Positions 1 through 7,200 of a stretch of DNA of 22,874 bases are shown in pieces. This DNA is from Ignavibacteria bacterium. GTDB taxonomy: Bacteria; Bacteroidota; Ignavibacteria; Kapaibacteriales; UBA4661. The notes beneath the pieces are model-generated. The model worked only from the letters and a program-made list of their open reading frames with translations. It was not told the origin of the DNA and made no database searches. The stretch covers positions 1 to 22,874 of the forward strand of contig JAAFHM010000017.1 of assembly GCA_013298375.1 (NCBI GenBank), in the 5' to 3' direction. The translations under genes and the position numbers were made by a program. Each line of letters opens with the position of its first letter. Position 1 is the stretch's first letter.

Positions 1-7
1 AAGACCT

Positions 8-28
8 AAAAAAAGCCTTAAAAAAGGC
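8..28 (-). terminator. Rho-independent terminator, minus strand
   Basis: On the minus strand a 5-bp stem GCCTT/AAGGC (24-28 with 15-19) closes a 4-base loop and is followed by seven T residues (14-8). The stem is short but the U tract is good. It would stop leftward transcription leaving the window. No gene is visible directly upstream of it on that strand. Confidence 0.55.
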
Positions 29-43
29 AACCGACGAGCGCTG

Positions 44-249
44 AACGAGCGTTTTCAAAGTCAACCGCCGAAACAGTAGATTCCAAGCGGGTTCATAGTA
101 AAAAATTCGGGTGTCTTCTTCTCCGCCAGCACGGTTTTTCGATGCTTTTAATAGCCTCAAAAGCCGCATAAAATCAAAAATCCGCTAAGAAAAACTTGGC
201 GGATTTTTTTGTTTCTGTGCTATTTTGAACGAGCGTTTAACGAGCGTTT
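44..249. repeat. Three copies of an 11-bp direct repeat
   Basis: AACGAGCGTTT occurs at 44-54, 228-238 and 239-249; the last two are adjacent. The first and last continue identically as TTCAA. A partial copy, GACGAGCG, lies at 33-40. The unit is half-palindromic (AACG..CGTT). The copies sit just past the stop of the HTH gene, so they could be protein-binding sites such as operator, recombinase-arm or iteron sites. The sequence alone does not say which. Confidence 0.6.
171..210. terminator. Bidirectional rho-independent terminator
   Basis: A 9-bp stem (181-189 with 195-203, one G:U pair) encloses an AAAAA loop. On the plus strand it is followed by TTTTTTT (204-210); on the minus strand by TTTTTGATTT (180-171). 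It therefore works in both directions. It should end the transcript of the HTH gene, whose stop is 47 bases upstream on the minus strand, and any plus-strand transcript entering from the left. Confidence 0.75.
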
Positions 250-459
250 TCAATCCCTGTCTTTCGGTTGTAATATCCACCCCTGCTCCTCGAAAAAATC
301 CTTGAGTGCTTTTGCCAGAGCAACGCTCTCAGAAATTGAAAGTTCTGTCCCGCGTTGTATTTTTTGGGTTACGTGCGAGTACCGCAGCCCCGCTTTTTCA
401 GTGAGTGGCTTGACTTTCACAAGCTCCTGTAATTCGATGAGTTTTTTGAGTGTGAGCAT
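250..459 (-). CDS. Small helix-turn-helix (Cro/XRE-like) regulator
   Basis: This is a 69-aa protein. Residues about 20-38 (TEKAGLRYSHVTQKIQRG) read as a helix-turn-helix, followed by an amphipathic helix (SISESVALAKALKDFF) like the last helix of small XRE/Cro-type repressors. It is transcribed away from the plus-strand gene at 671, and the 42-bp inverted repeat lies between them, as expected for an autoregulated phage repressor or Cro. No clear Shine-Dalgarno sequence precedes the ATG at 459. A terminator at 171-203 ends its transcript. The family match is by eye; the DNA-binding role is inferred from the fold pattern and the position. Confidence 0.6.
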   Translation of the reverse strand: MLTLKKLIELQELVKVKPLTEKAGLRYSHVTQKIQRGTELSISESVALAKALKDFFEEQGWILQPKDRD

Positions 460-501
460 AGTGCAGTGCGTTTACGAGGTTGATGTGTTTTTAACTTCAT
501 T

Positions 502-531
502 GCAATATACCATTCTCTGAGGCATTATCAA
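502..531 (-). promoter_or_regulatory. Bacteroidota-type promoter for the HTH gene
   Basis: On the minus strand TTG (531-529) is followed by exactly 19 bases and then TATATTGC (509-502), close to the Bacteroidota -7 consensus TAnnTTTG. The TTG lies inside the left arm of the inverted repeat. The predicted start of transcription is about 35 bases upstream of the ATG at 459. Confidence 0.5.
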
Positions 532-566
532 TAAAAATTATTCATTTGAATTATTTTTATTGATAA
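525..566. promoter_or_regulatory. 42-bp inverted repeat, probable operator
   Basis: Two 20-base arms (525-544 and 547-566) are reverse complements at 19 of 20 positions, around a TT centre. Each arm ends in TTATCAAT or its complement ATTGATAA, and this end carries the -33 TTG of one of the two divergent promoters. A protein bound here would cover both promoters. The natural candidate is the HTH protein encoded at 250-459. The site is not followed by a U tract, so a terminator is unlikely. Confidence 0.7.
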
Positions 567-589
567 TTTGACAAAATGTTGTATATTTG
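560..589 (+). promoter_or_regulatory. Bacteroidota-type promoter for the plus-strand genes
   Basis: TTG (560-562), 19 bases, then TATATTTG (582-589), a full match to TAnnTTTG. The TTG lies in the right arm of the inverted repeat, mirroring the minus-strand promoter. A sigma70-like reading also exists (TTGACA at 568-573, TATCAT at 590-595, 16-base spacer) and would start only a few bases further on. Confidence 0.6.
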
Positions 590-601
590 TATCATAAATA
601 A

Positions 602-640
602 TGAAGCCGCTCAACGTCTGGACAACAAGAAGCGGCTTCA
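602..640 (+). promoter_or_regulatory. Leader hairpin at the 5' end of the plus-strand transcript
   Basis: TGAAGCCGCT (602-611) and AGCGGCTTCA (631-640) are perfect 10-bp complements around a 19-base loop. From the promoter position the RNA should begin at about 595-600, so the hairpin is nearly at its 5' end. It ends about 20 bases before the GGAG ribosome site at 660-663. It may stabilise the mRNA or control translation. There is no U tract, so it is not an intrinsic terminator. Confidence 0.55.
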
Positions 641-670
641 GATTCCAAAAAATCTTTTCGGAGTACAAAT

Positions 671-907
671 ATGTTCACAGAACAGCAAAAACACAACGCA
701 AATCTGCTTTTTCAAGGGATGCGCGTTCAGGATGCGGCTACAAGAGCCGAATTTGCGCAAACGGCGCTCAACAGCTTTATTCATTGCGGCGCTGAAAGTC
801 TGCTCGAAAACCCGCTTGATATAGCTATTTTGCAACAAGCCCGCGAAATCTTGAAGAAAGTGAATACCAATGACGTATTCGACAAATTGGTGCAGCAAAC
901 AGTATAA
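671..907 (+). CDS. Small protein of unknown function, first plus-strand gene
   Basis: This 78-aa protein is not a family I recognise. It reads as a small, mostly helical soluble protein with no membrane segment and one Cys. The start is supported by GGAG at 660-663, seven bases before the ATG. It follows the divergent promoter and leader hairpin and is the first gene under that promoter. A GC-rich hairpin follows the stop. Its position opposite the HTH gene suggests an early, regulatory or accessory role. That is inference from position only. Confidence 0.6.
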   Translation: MFTEQQKHNANLLFQGMRVQDAATRAEFAQTALNSFIHCGAESLLENPLDIAILQQAREILKKVNTNDVFDKLVQQTV

Positions 908-921
908 ATAAAAACAACCAC

Positions 922-942
922 GCCCCGCTCCGGCGGGGCTTT
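922..942 (+). terminator. GC-rich hairpin, probable terminator or attenuator
   Basis: A 7-bp all-GC stem, GCCCCGC/GCGGGGC (922-928 with 933-939), closes a TCCG loop and is followed by TTTA. It lies between the two plus-strand genes. The U tract is short, so partial read-through into the next gene is likely. The next gene shows no obvious promoter of its own. Confidence 0.55.
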
Positions 943-966
943 ACTATAAAAGAAAAAGGTGCTAAT

Positions 967-1281
967 ATGATGGACATAGCAAAATGGGCAAAAGAAGCAT
1001 CTGAATATTTCTACGTCAGCGATGAATCACTTGAGTATGAAATCCAGAATGCAATGGAGCAAATGCTAAATTGGCGACGATATGACCCATACAAAAACAC
1101 AACACACCCGCCCAAAGAAGGCGAATATCTTGTGTTGATAAATCGTGAGATTGTAATCAATGCAAGATTTGAGAAGACCTCTTACCAAGCCTATTGGGTC
1201 ACTCCCGAATGCTTTGACCTGGAAAACGCTTACATTAGCCACTGGCTTGAAATGTTGCCACTGCCCCCTCACACCACATAA
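967..1281 (+). CDS. DUF551-like small phage protein
   Basis: A 104-aa protein whose second half has the layout of the DUF551 family found in phages: PPKEGEYLVL near residues 48-57, an aromatic-rich middle, and the closing motif HWLEMLPLPP (about 92-101), comparable to the family's HWMPLPEPP ending. The function of that family is unknown. AAGGTG at 955-960 places the start at the ATG at 967; the next codon is also ATG. The last 13 bases overlap tail-to-tail with the minus-strand gene ending at 1269, with no terminator between them, so the two transcripts converge and overlap. Confidence 0.6.
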   Translation: MMDIAKWAKEASEYFYVSDESLEYEIQNAMEQMLNWRRYDPYKNTTHPPKEGEYLVLINREIVINARFEKTSYQAYWVTPECFDLENAYISHWLEMLPLPPHTT

Positions 1282-1820
1282 ACCCAAACCTTTGCCGCCG
1301 TTACAGTCAGTGTTTCGGCGGCATTGCTGCTATTAAACACACGTAGCTCTATTTGCAGTACATCCGCAAGGAACATATCAATTACTCCCTGCACAAACGC
1401 TTGCCTTGATGTTCCACGTACAACGCTTCGGAATGTATATGCGCCGTCGCCCTTGTTCGTGGCTGTGCCGTTGACGATTGCGAGAACATAGCGATCTGAG
1501 TTTGCAGACGGCGTGAACGTACATTCTGCCTCTACCCATAGCGTGTAATCATCATCTGTGGTAAGCGTAAACGGCGCTGTGCCTGTAACGAGTGTGCTAT
1601 TTGCCACAGCCGTAGCCATGTTTAAGAGCGTGTACGTGTACGCCTTCGCTGACAGCGTAATAGATTGATTCCCCGTATTGGTGTAATGTGCAAGCAACGT
1701 CCGCCCACCAGAGCCAAAGCCGCCGAAAGCGCTTGCGCTTGCTGTGCCGCCTGAAACAGCGCCGCCGACAATATCACGCGGGTTTATACTATTCCGCCTG
1801 CGATTCTCTTTGTAGCCCAT
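1269..1820 (-). CDS. Putative tail-tip or receptor-binding accessory protein
   Basis: 183 aa. A short basic start (KENRRRN) and a Gly/Ala/Ser-rich linker (about residues 18-42) lead into a Thr/Ser/Val-rich stretch that reads as a beta-sandwich, ending in AAKVWVYVV. No family is recognised. It is the last gene of the minus-strand block, after the tape measure and two tail-tip genes, where phages often carry receptor-binding or decoration proteins. Its ATG overlaps the stop of the upstream gene (TAATG) and no Shine-Dalgarno is visible, so translation is probably coupled. Role inferred from position and composition. Confidence 0.55.
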   Translation of the reverse strand: MGYKENRRRNSINPRDIVGGAVSGGTASASAFGGFGSGGRTLLAHYTNTGNQSITLSAKAYTYTLLNMATAVANSTLVTGTAPFTLTTDDDYTLWVEAECTFTPSANSDRYVLAIVNGTATNKGDGAYTFRSVVRGTSRQAFVQGVIDMFLADVLQIELRVFNSSNAAETLTVTAAKVWVYVV

Positions 1821-3787
1821 TAGATTGGTATGAAAATGATAGGAAGGTCTTGCGCGAAAAAGTCATTTTTCGATATGCCTTTCACTACATCCAACTCGCT
1901 CGAAATGAGATAGACTCGGCTTGTAGGAATACTTATCCACGAATCGAAGAGGTCTGATGCAATCGTATATTTCCGCCCAATATTCCGGGGGAACGGCATA
2001 GATATATCGGTGACAGGTGAACCGCTCACGATTGCGCCCGATTGCAAGCGGCAATCTGCCGAAAACTTGCGCTGCTTGTCGCTGGAAAGATTTGCTACAA
2101 TCTCGTAACCAAGCAACCGTGCAAGCCCCATGTCCGTCCGCCAATAGTTGACGTATTCGTTCCATTTTTCTGCTATGCGCTCGAAGCCTTCATCGGCGTT
2201 GAAACTTGGGAAACCTAAAAATTTCGGGTATAACCACCCAAACGTTTCGGGGTTAATCACAGTATTTGCATTGAACGTGTCTTGCGCGTAGCCTGTTTCG
2301 TTCTCGAAATCACACGCCGGATGCGCTGCAATGAGTTTGTTGCTTTCCACGTAGAATATTTGCCCCTCTAGTTTGTCCGCGCCTGAAAAGTCATAGCCGC
2401 GAATGGGATTCGACGTAGTACCGTTGTCAGGGCAATACGAATATTCCCATCCCTGAAAAACGTTGTGAAAATAGGGGATAAAATTATACGTTTGGTCAAC
2501 GCCTGCTCGACCCATGTCGGACGCGGTGATATTGCCGCCCGCAACGGCGGTTTCATAGCCACCAAGCGCCCCGAATTGCCGCAGCGAACTTTCCCCTAGT
2601 GCTAGTAATTCGGTGGTCAGTTCCTCAATACCATTCGGGGGCAATTCTAGCCCTGTTTTGAGCAGTTGCGGCGCAAACACCGTTTCTCTGTATAGTTCTT
2701 TTGTGCAACACTCCGATAAGTCCAAGAGAAAATCAAACATATTTTTGTATTCCATGAATTTTGAGCCAGCCGCAAACATCCCGCCAATCGGCACACTTTC
2801 GCCGCCGTCAGTGCTAGGCGGGAACACGCGCCCAACAAAATACAATTCGCTGTACGAAAGCGCCGCGCCCTGCAAACCGTTGTCAAGGTTTTGTTTGTAG
2901 AACCGTGCAAAATTCATGTACGACGTGAATCCGTTCCACGTGAAGCCCGTTTGCCGTAGCAGGTATTTCCGTATTTCGTTGAACACCGTCGAAAGCGTTG
3001 TGAAGAGCGCCGCAACGGGATATACTGCGATATTTTGGCTCAAATACGATTTGTCGTCGCCGGAAGAAAGATGCAACTCTACCCTTTTTGCGCTATTCGG
3101 GTCTTTCCAACTGGCAAGAATGGCGCTGGCAAAGTAGAAAGGCGCTTGGAGTTTGATTTGAGCGTCTATCATGCTGGCGTTTACCTGTTGCAACACATAC
3201 CTATTCAGGTGCAGAAATTCAATCGTAAGCGTTTTTGTTTTGTGGTTATACTCAGAAGGCGGCTCGACGGTTTGCACGCCGGAAAATACTATCGTTGAAT
3301 TTTCCGCATTGGCATTTGTCCCGCGTAATTCGTCGAATGAGGCTATATTAGGATTACCGTAATCCGTCATAACACGCAGCACATTCGAGAGGCGTATTTT
3401 CGAGACGGCAGGCGGCTTGCCAGCAACATCAATCGTGATGTACGAATCCGTGTTCGGGTCGTAAACCGTGTAGGAAGAATCCGCCGTACTGCCGAAAGAA
3501 ACCTCGTACACTTGGAACGGTGAATCAAGTTTCCCACGGAGATACTGCAAAGCAGGGGTAGAGCCGAGTTCATCCATGCGAAACGTCATTTTTACGGAAG
3601 GCGTGTCAGGTAGTCCGATGGGCGTGTTTGGGAATTTCGATTGCCAGACAACTTCCGACGTAATCGCGCCTTCTGGTATCTCAACATACTGAGGGCTTGA
3701 AAGTAAAGTATCGTGCGAGGTAATTATCTCGAAACGCCAACGCCAACCGTTTTCGGCAGTAAGATTGTAGAAAAATATAGCGTTCAT
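1820..3787 (-). CDS. Large tail-tip or hub protein, unrecognised family
   Basis: 655 aa, with no signal peptide and many aromatic residues. The N-terminal 120 residues look beta-rich (WRWRFEIITSHDTLL, then DTPSVKMTFRMDELG), as in distal-tail or hub proteins that clamp the tail tube. The middle contains mixed helical regions and one Cys pair (LSECCTKEL). Residues about 430-640 read as a mixed second domain. It lies two genes after the tape measure, the usual place for the hub or tail-associated protein. No lysozyme or peptidase motif is visible. Five bases separate it from the upstream gene. The assignment to the tail tip is inference; the fold is not recognised. Confidence 0.6.
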   Translation of the reverse strand: MNAIFFYNLTAENGWRWRFEIITSHDTLLSSPQYVEIPEGAITSEVVWQSKFPNTPIGLPDTPSVKMTFRMDELGSTPALQYLRGKLDSPFQVYEVSFGSTADSSYTVYDPNTDSYITIDVAGKPPAVSKIRLSNVLRVMTDYGNPNIASFDELRGTNANAENSTIVFSGVQTVEPPSEYNHKTKTLTIEFLHLNRYVLQQVNASMIDAQIKLQAPFYFASAILASWKDPNSAKRVELHLSSGDDKSYLSQNIAVYPVAALFTTLSTVFNEIRKYLLRQTGFTWNGFTSYMNFARFYKQNLDNGLQGAALSYSELYFVGRVFPPSTDGGESVPIGGMFAAGSKFMEYKNMFDFLLDLSECCTKELYRETVFAPQLLKTGLELPPNGIEELTTELLALGESSLRQFGALGGYETAVAGGNITASDMGRAGVDQTYNFIPYFHNVFQGWEYSYCPDNGTTSNPIRGYDFSGADKLEGQIFYVESNKLIAAHPACDFENETGYAQDTFNANTVINPETFGWLYPKFLGFPSFNADEGFERIAEKWNEYVNYWRTDMGLARLLGYEIVANLSSDKQRKFSADCRLQSGAIVSGSPVTDISMPFPRNIGRKYTIASDLFDSWISIPTSRVYLISSELDVVKGISKNDFFAQDLPIIFIPI

Positions 3788-3792
3788 GCGGG

Positions 3793-4239
3793 TTATAGCG
3801 GTCTAATGGATTCCAGTGTTATTGTGAAGGACTCTTCGCCGCGCTCTTTGTCGAGTGACTCCGAAACGCCCGTAACCGATAGCTTTAGGGACTCAAGGAA
3901 CGCTTTCGCGCCCGTTACGCCTGTACTTTCGTACCGTTCTAGCGTACATTCTTTGATGCGCAAGGGCTTGTTTGCTTTGAGGAAACTGTACAGAGCCAAC
4001 TTATCCGACGTGTCAGGGAAATTCGTTTGAGGACGCACCGAAAACGGATAACACTCTACATCAAGTTTTACGGTGTAGGTGTTAATACGCCGCCCGCTTG
4101 CGAGTTTGAGCAATTCTTCCACTTGCGTTGTGAGCGGCGCTGCCAAGACGTTGACCTTGAGAGTTTGCAGCCCTGCCGCAAAGTCCCAAGTGTCCGCCGT
4201 CTCAAATTCGATGTGTTCTATGTTTGTTGCAAATGCCAT
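3793..4239 (-). CDS. Small tail protein downstream of the tape measure (Dit-like position)
   Basis: 148 aa, beta-rich start (MAFATNIEHIEFETADTWDFAAG), then a central helix with Arg-Arg, and a closing segment SFTITLESIRPL. In siphoviruses the gene directly after the tape measure normally encodes the distal tail protein or a small tip adaptor, and length and composition fit the latter. Its ATG overlaps the tape-measure stop (TGATG), indicating coupled translation. No specific family is identified. Confidence 0.55.
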   Translation of the reverse strand: MAFATNIEHIEFETADTWDFAAGLQTLKVNVLAAPLTTQVEELLKLASGRRINTYTVKLDVECYPFSVRPQTNFPDTSDKLALYSFLKANKPLRIKECTLERYESTGVTGAKAFLESLKLSVTGVSESLDKERGEESFTITLESIRPL

Positions 4240-7200
4240 CAGCCTAGCGCCGCCCTCGCTGTACGTTTACGAATTTCTTGGATGTATTTGTCGCCATTGG
4301 GGACTACCTCAATCGCTACGGATTGCTTGGACTTGAACTCTTTTCCAGCATAGCGCATTGCCTCTTCAACACCGCCCAAACGCGCTTCAAAAGCGGCTGT
4401 CTGGTTGTTGATTGCTTTCACGATACCAGCATTTTGCCCGTGTAAATCCATCGTGATTGTTTGCATAATGTTCGTGGTTTTGCCTCGTTGTGCAAATTCC
4501 AAGCCGCGTGTGGCAAGGTCTGGTTTCTTGGGTATCATTACGTTTTTCACGTAATCGTCAAGAGAGCGCCCTTTGTGGAGATGCTCGAATACGTCACGGT
4601 TTTTGAGCGTGGTTTCGTACGTATGCACAAATTCGCCCTTGTGGACGATCCCCGCTTCGTCGTCGGGTCTGCCGTCGCCCGTATAGCCGCCTTTGCGGAA
4701 GCCGAGCGCCGCCCGTGCAATCGAAATTGCGCCTTGCAAAAGACCAGTAAGCAGGGCAACCCTCGCAACAGCGGTAGCGCCGAAAGTTGCTACCGCGTCT
4801 GGTTGTGCCAGAGATATGCCTGTTATTTGAGCAATCAATATCGGCACAAGGGATTGCAGGGTGTCAAATGCTACTTTCCCCAATGCCTTCCCTACGTCAC
4901 CTCCGGCAATAACAATTTGCCCGAATGTTGAAAGTGCAGCCGTACCAAGGTTTGCCAACGCCTCTGTGCCAATATCGGAGAAGCCTTTTGCCCCTGCCGT
5001 CGCTTTTGCAAACGCCGCTTGGCTACTTGCTGCAAACGTTCCTAGTACGTCGCTGCCTACGGATTTTAACTGTGCCAGAGCCGCCGCGCCGCCTGTAAAC
5101 TTGCGGTCTAAATCACGCTCTTGGTCTCGGTATTTCTTGATAATCTCCAGCCGCTCTTTGCCAGTCGCCCGCGAAACGCGCAATTCCTCTTCTCGCGCCC
5201 GCCTCAGTTCTGCCTTTTGACCGTCGTAGTCGCTGCGTGAAGCGTTAAAACGCTGCGTAATAGTCGAAAGACCCGCAAAAAGCGACTCGTACACTTGCTG
5301 TTCTGCCGAAGCCCCAAGCCGCACCACGCCTGCACGTTGAATCATTTGCTGTTGGAAAAGTGCAATACGCTTTTGTGCGAACTCGTTTTCAATGTCAAGT
5401 TTTAGCTGCTCGTTTTGGCGGAATGTTGCTAGTTCTGCGTCCAAGCCCTGCAATACAGCTGTAAAACGTGTTGTCGCTTCCGGCGAAAGCGAACCAGAAG
5501 CAAGCGCCGCACGAACCCTTGCGGCTTGTTCTGCAATAGCGTTTTTCTGCTCTTCATTAGCAAGAAAGAGCGAGGTTTCCGCCGCGTATGCTTTATTCAA
5601 TTCATTGATACGCGCTTGTGCTTCGCGCTCTGCAACGCTTCCCGCCTCGCTTTCGCGCAGTTTCCCAAGCGCTTCCACGTTGGCAATGTTCGCTTTTGCT
5701 TGCGCTTCTGCAATGAGTGTTGCGTTACTTCCGGCTAGTGCTAATTCGCTTTGTAGCTGCTTTTCGATTTGCAGTTTGCGTAAATCAAACTCACGTTGCC
5801 CGACGTTAAGACTAGATTGTATGCGGGCTGTCTCTATCTTTTCGTCAACTTCACGGCGTTTCTTGATTTCTTCTGTCGCTTGTTTTTCTTGCAGCAATCG
5901 AAAATTTTGCAGCACCAATGCCGCACTTTCTTCATCGGTGTTAAGTTGAACCTTAACTTTCTGCACTATTTCTGCTTCGCTCAATGATTCATCACTAAGC
6001 GTGGCAACAACATCGGAGCGGAGTTTTTCCAGTTCCTTCGTTACCGCTTGTTTGTTTGCGCCTGTGGCACGAACTAATGCCGCTTGCTTGGCGCTTAACA
6101 CCTTCTGAAACGCTGGTAATCCATCAAGGTAAGCGCGTGTTTCAAGCGCGTTCTGCTCTTCTATCAACTTTTGCGATAGTGCGCCGCGTTTTTCCAGTGT
6201 CGAAACATCTTGGAAAGAGAGCTTTGTCAACTGCGATTGCAGCGCGGCAACACTAGATTTTGCCCGCTCTTCGGCTAATTTCTTGGCGTTCTCTACATCC
6301 TCTTTCAAGAAATCTAACTCAAGTTTCCGTTTTTCATTCAGATACTGCTTGTCTTTCTCAATGAGTTGCTTTTTCACGTTTGCTTGCGCGGCTGCGGATT
6401 GGTCCCCGAAACGTTGTTCCAGTTTCAATTTTTCGCGCTCAATGCGCGTTTTGTCCTCAAGTTCTGCGACGCGGCGTTTGCGGTCGTCCGCCTCAAGGAT
6501 TCGTGCGCTTTCTAGCTCTTGTGCTAATACGCCTAGAGCCGCATTGCGACGGTCTTTCTCGGTCTTGAGTATGCTTGCCCTGTCGGTGCGGTTTTTCTCA
6601 TTCGTGAGCGCGGTTTCATTCTTGAAAGCCTCTTTGCTTGCCTGTTGTGCTTTCTTGCGCTCTTCCGCCTCGAATACGGCACGTTGCGCCAACTGTGATT
6701 TCTGGTCGTTAAGTTGCGCTTGCAACGATGCTTTGTTCGCTGCATTTTTCTCGCTTGCCAGTTGCTTGTTTAGCGCTGCAACCTTTTCTTTCGTTGCCGT
6801 TACTTGCAACGTGTTTTGCGTAAGCCCCTTGATACCTGTCTCTGCAATGCCTTGTAGATTGCTTTGCAGCGCGGAAAAATCTTCCGCCAGTTTCTTTATA
6901 TCCAACTTCAATTCTATCGGCTTGGAAAGGTTCTCTTGTGCCTTTGCAGCCGCTTCTTTTGTTTTCGTGTCAACATCTTGCTTTATTTTCTCCGTTGCCT
7001 TCTCGCTAGTCTTATTCGCTTCGTTCCACGTCTCGTTCCATTTGCCTGTGAACGATGTTTGTACCTTGCCGCCTAAATCGGTGAACGCGCCTGTAATCTT
7101 GCCAAGGTCGAGAGTTTTTACGCCTTCCAAAAACTGCGAAAACGCCGCGCCGACAGTGGAGATTACGCCCGAAATACCAGCCAATGCCGCACGAACATTC

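Noticed and set aside
568..595. Sigma70-type promoter TTGACA-N16-TATCAT
   Set aside because: Possible, but the TTG-N19-TATATTTG reading is mirrored exactly on the other strand, so it is preferred. The sigma70 pattern is kept as an alternative only.
638..898. An 86-aa minus-strand frame opposite the 78-aa gene
   Set aside because: No ribosome site, and it overlaps a plus-strand gene that has a promoter and a ribosome site.
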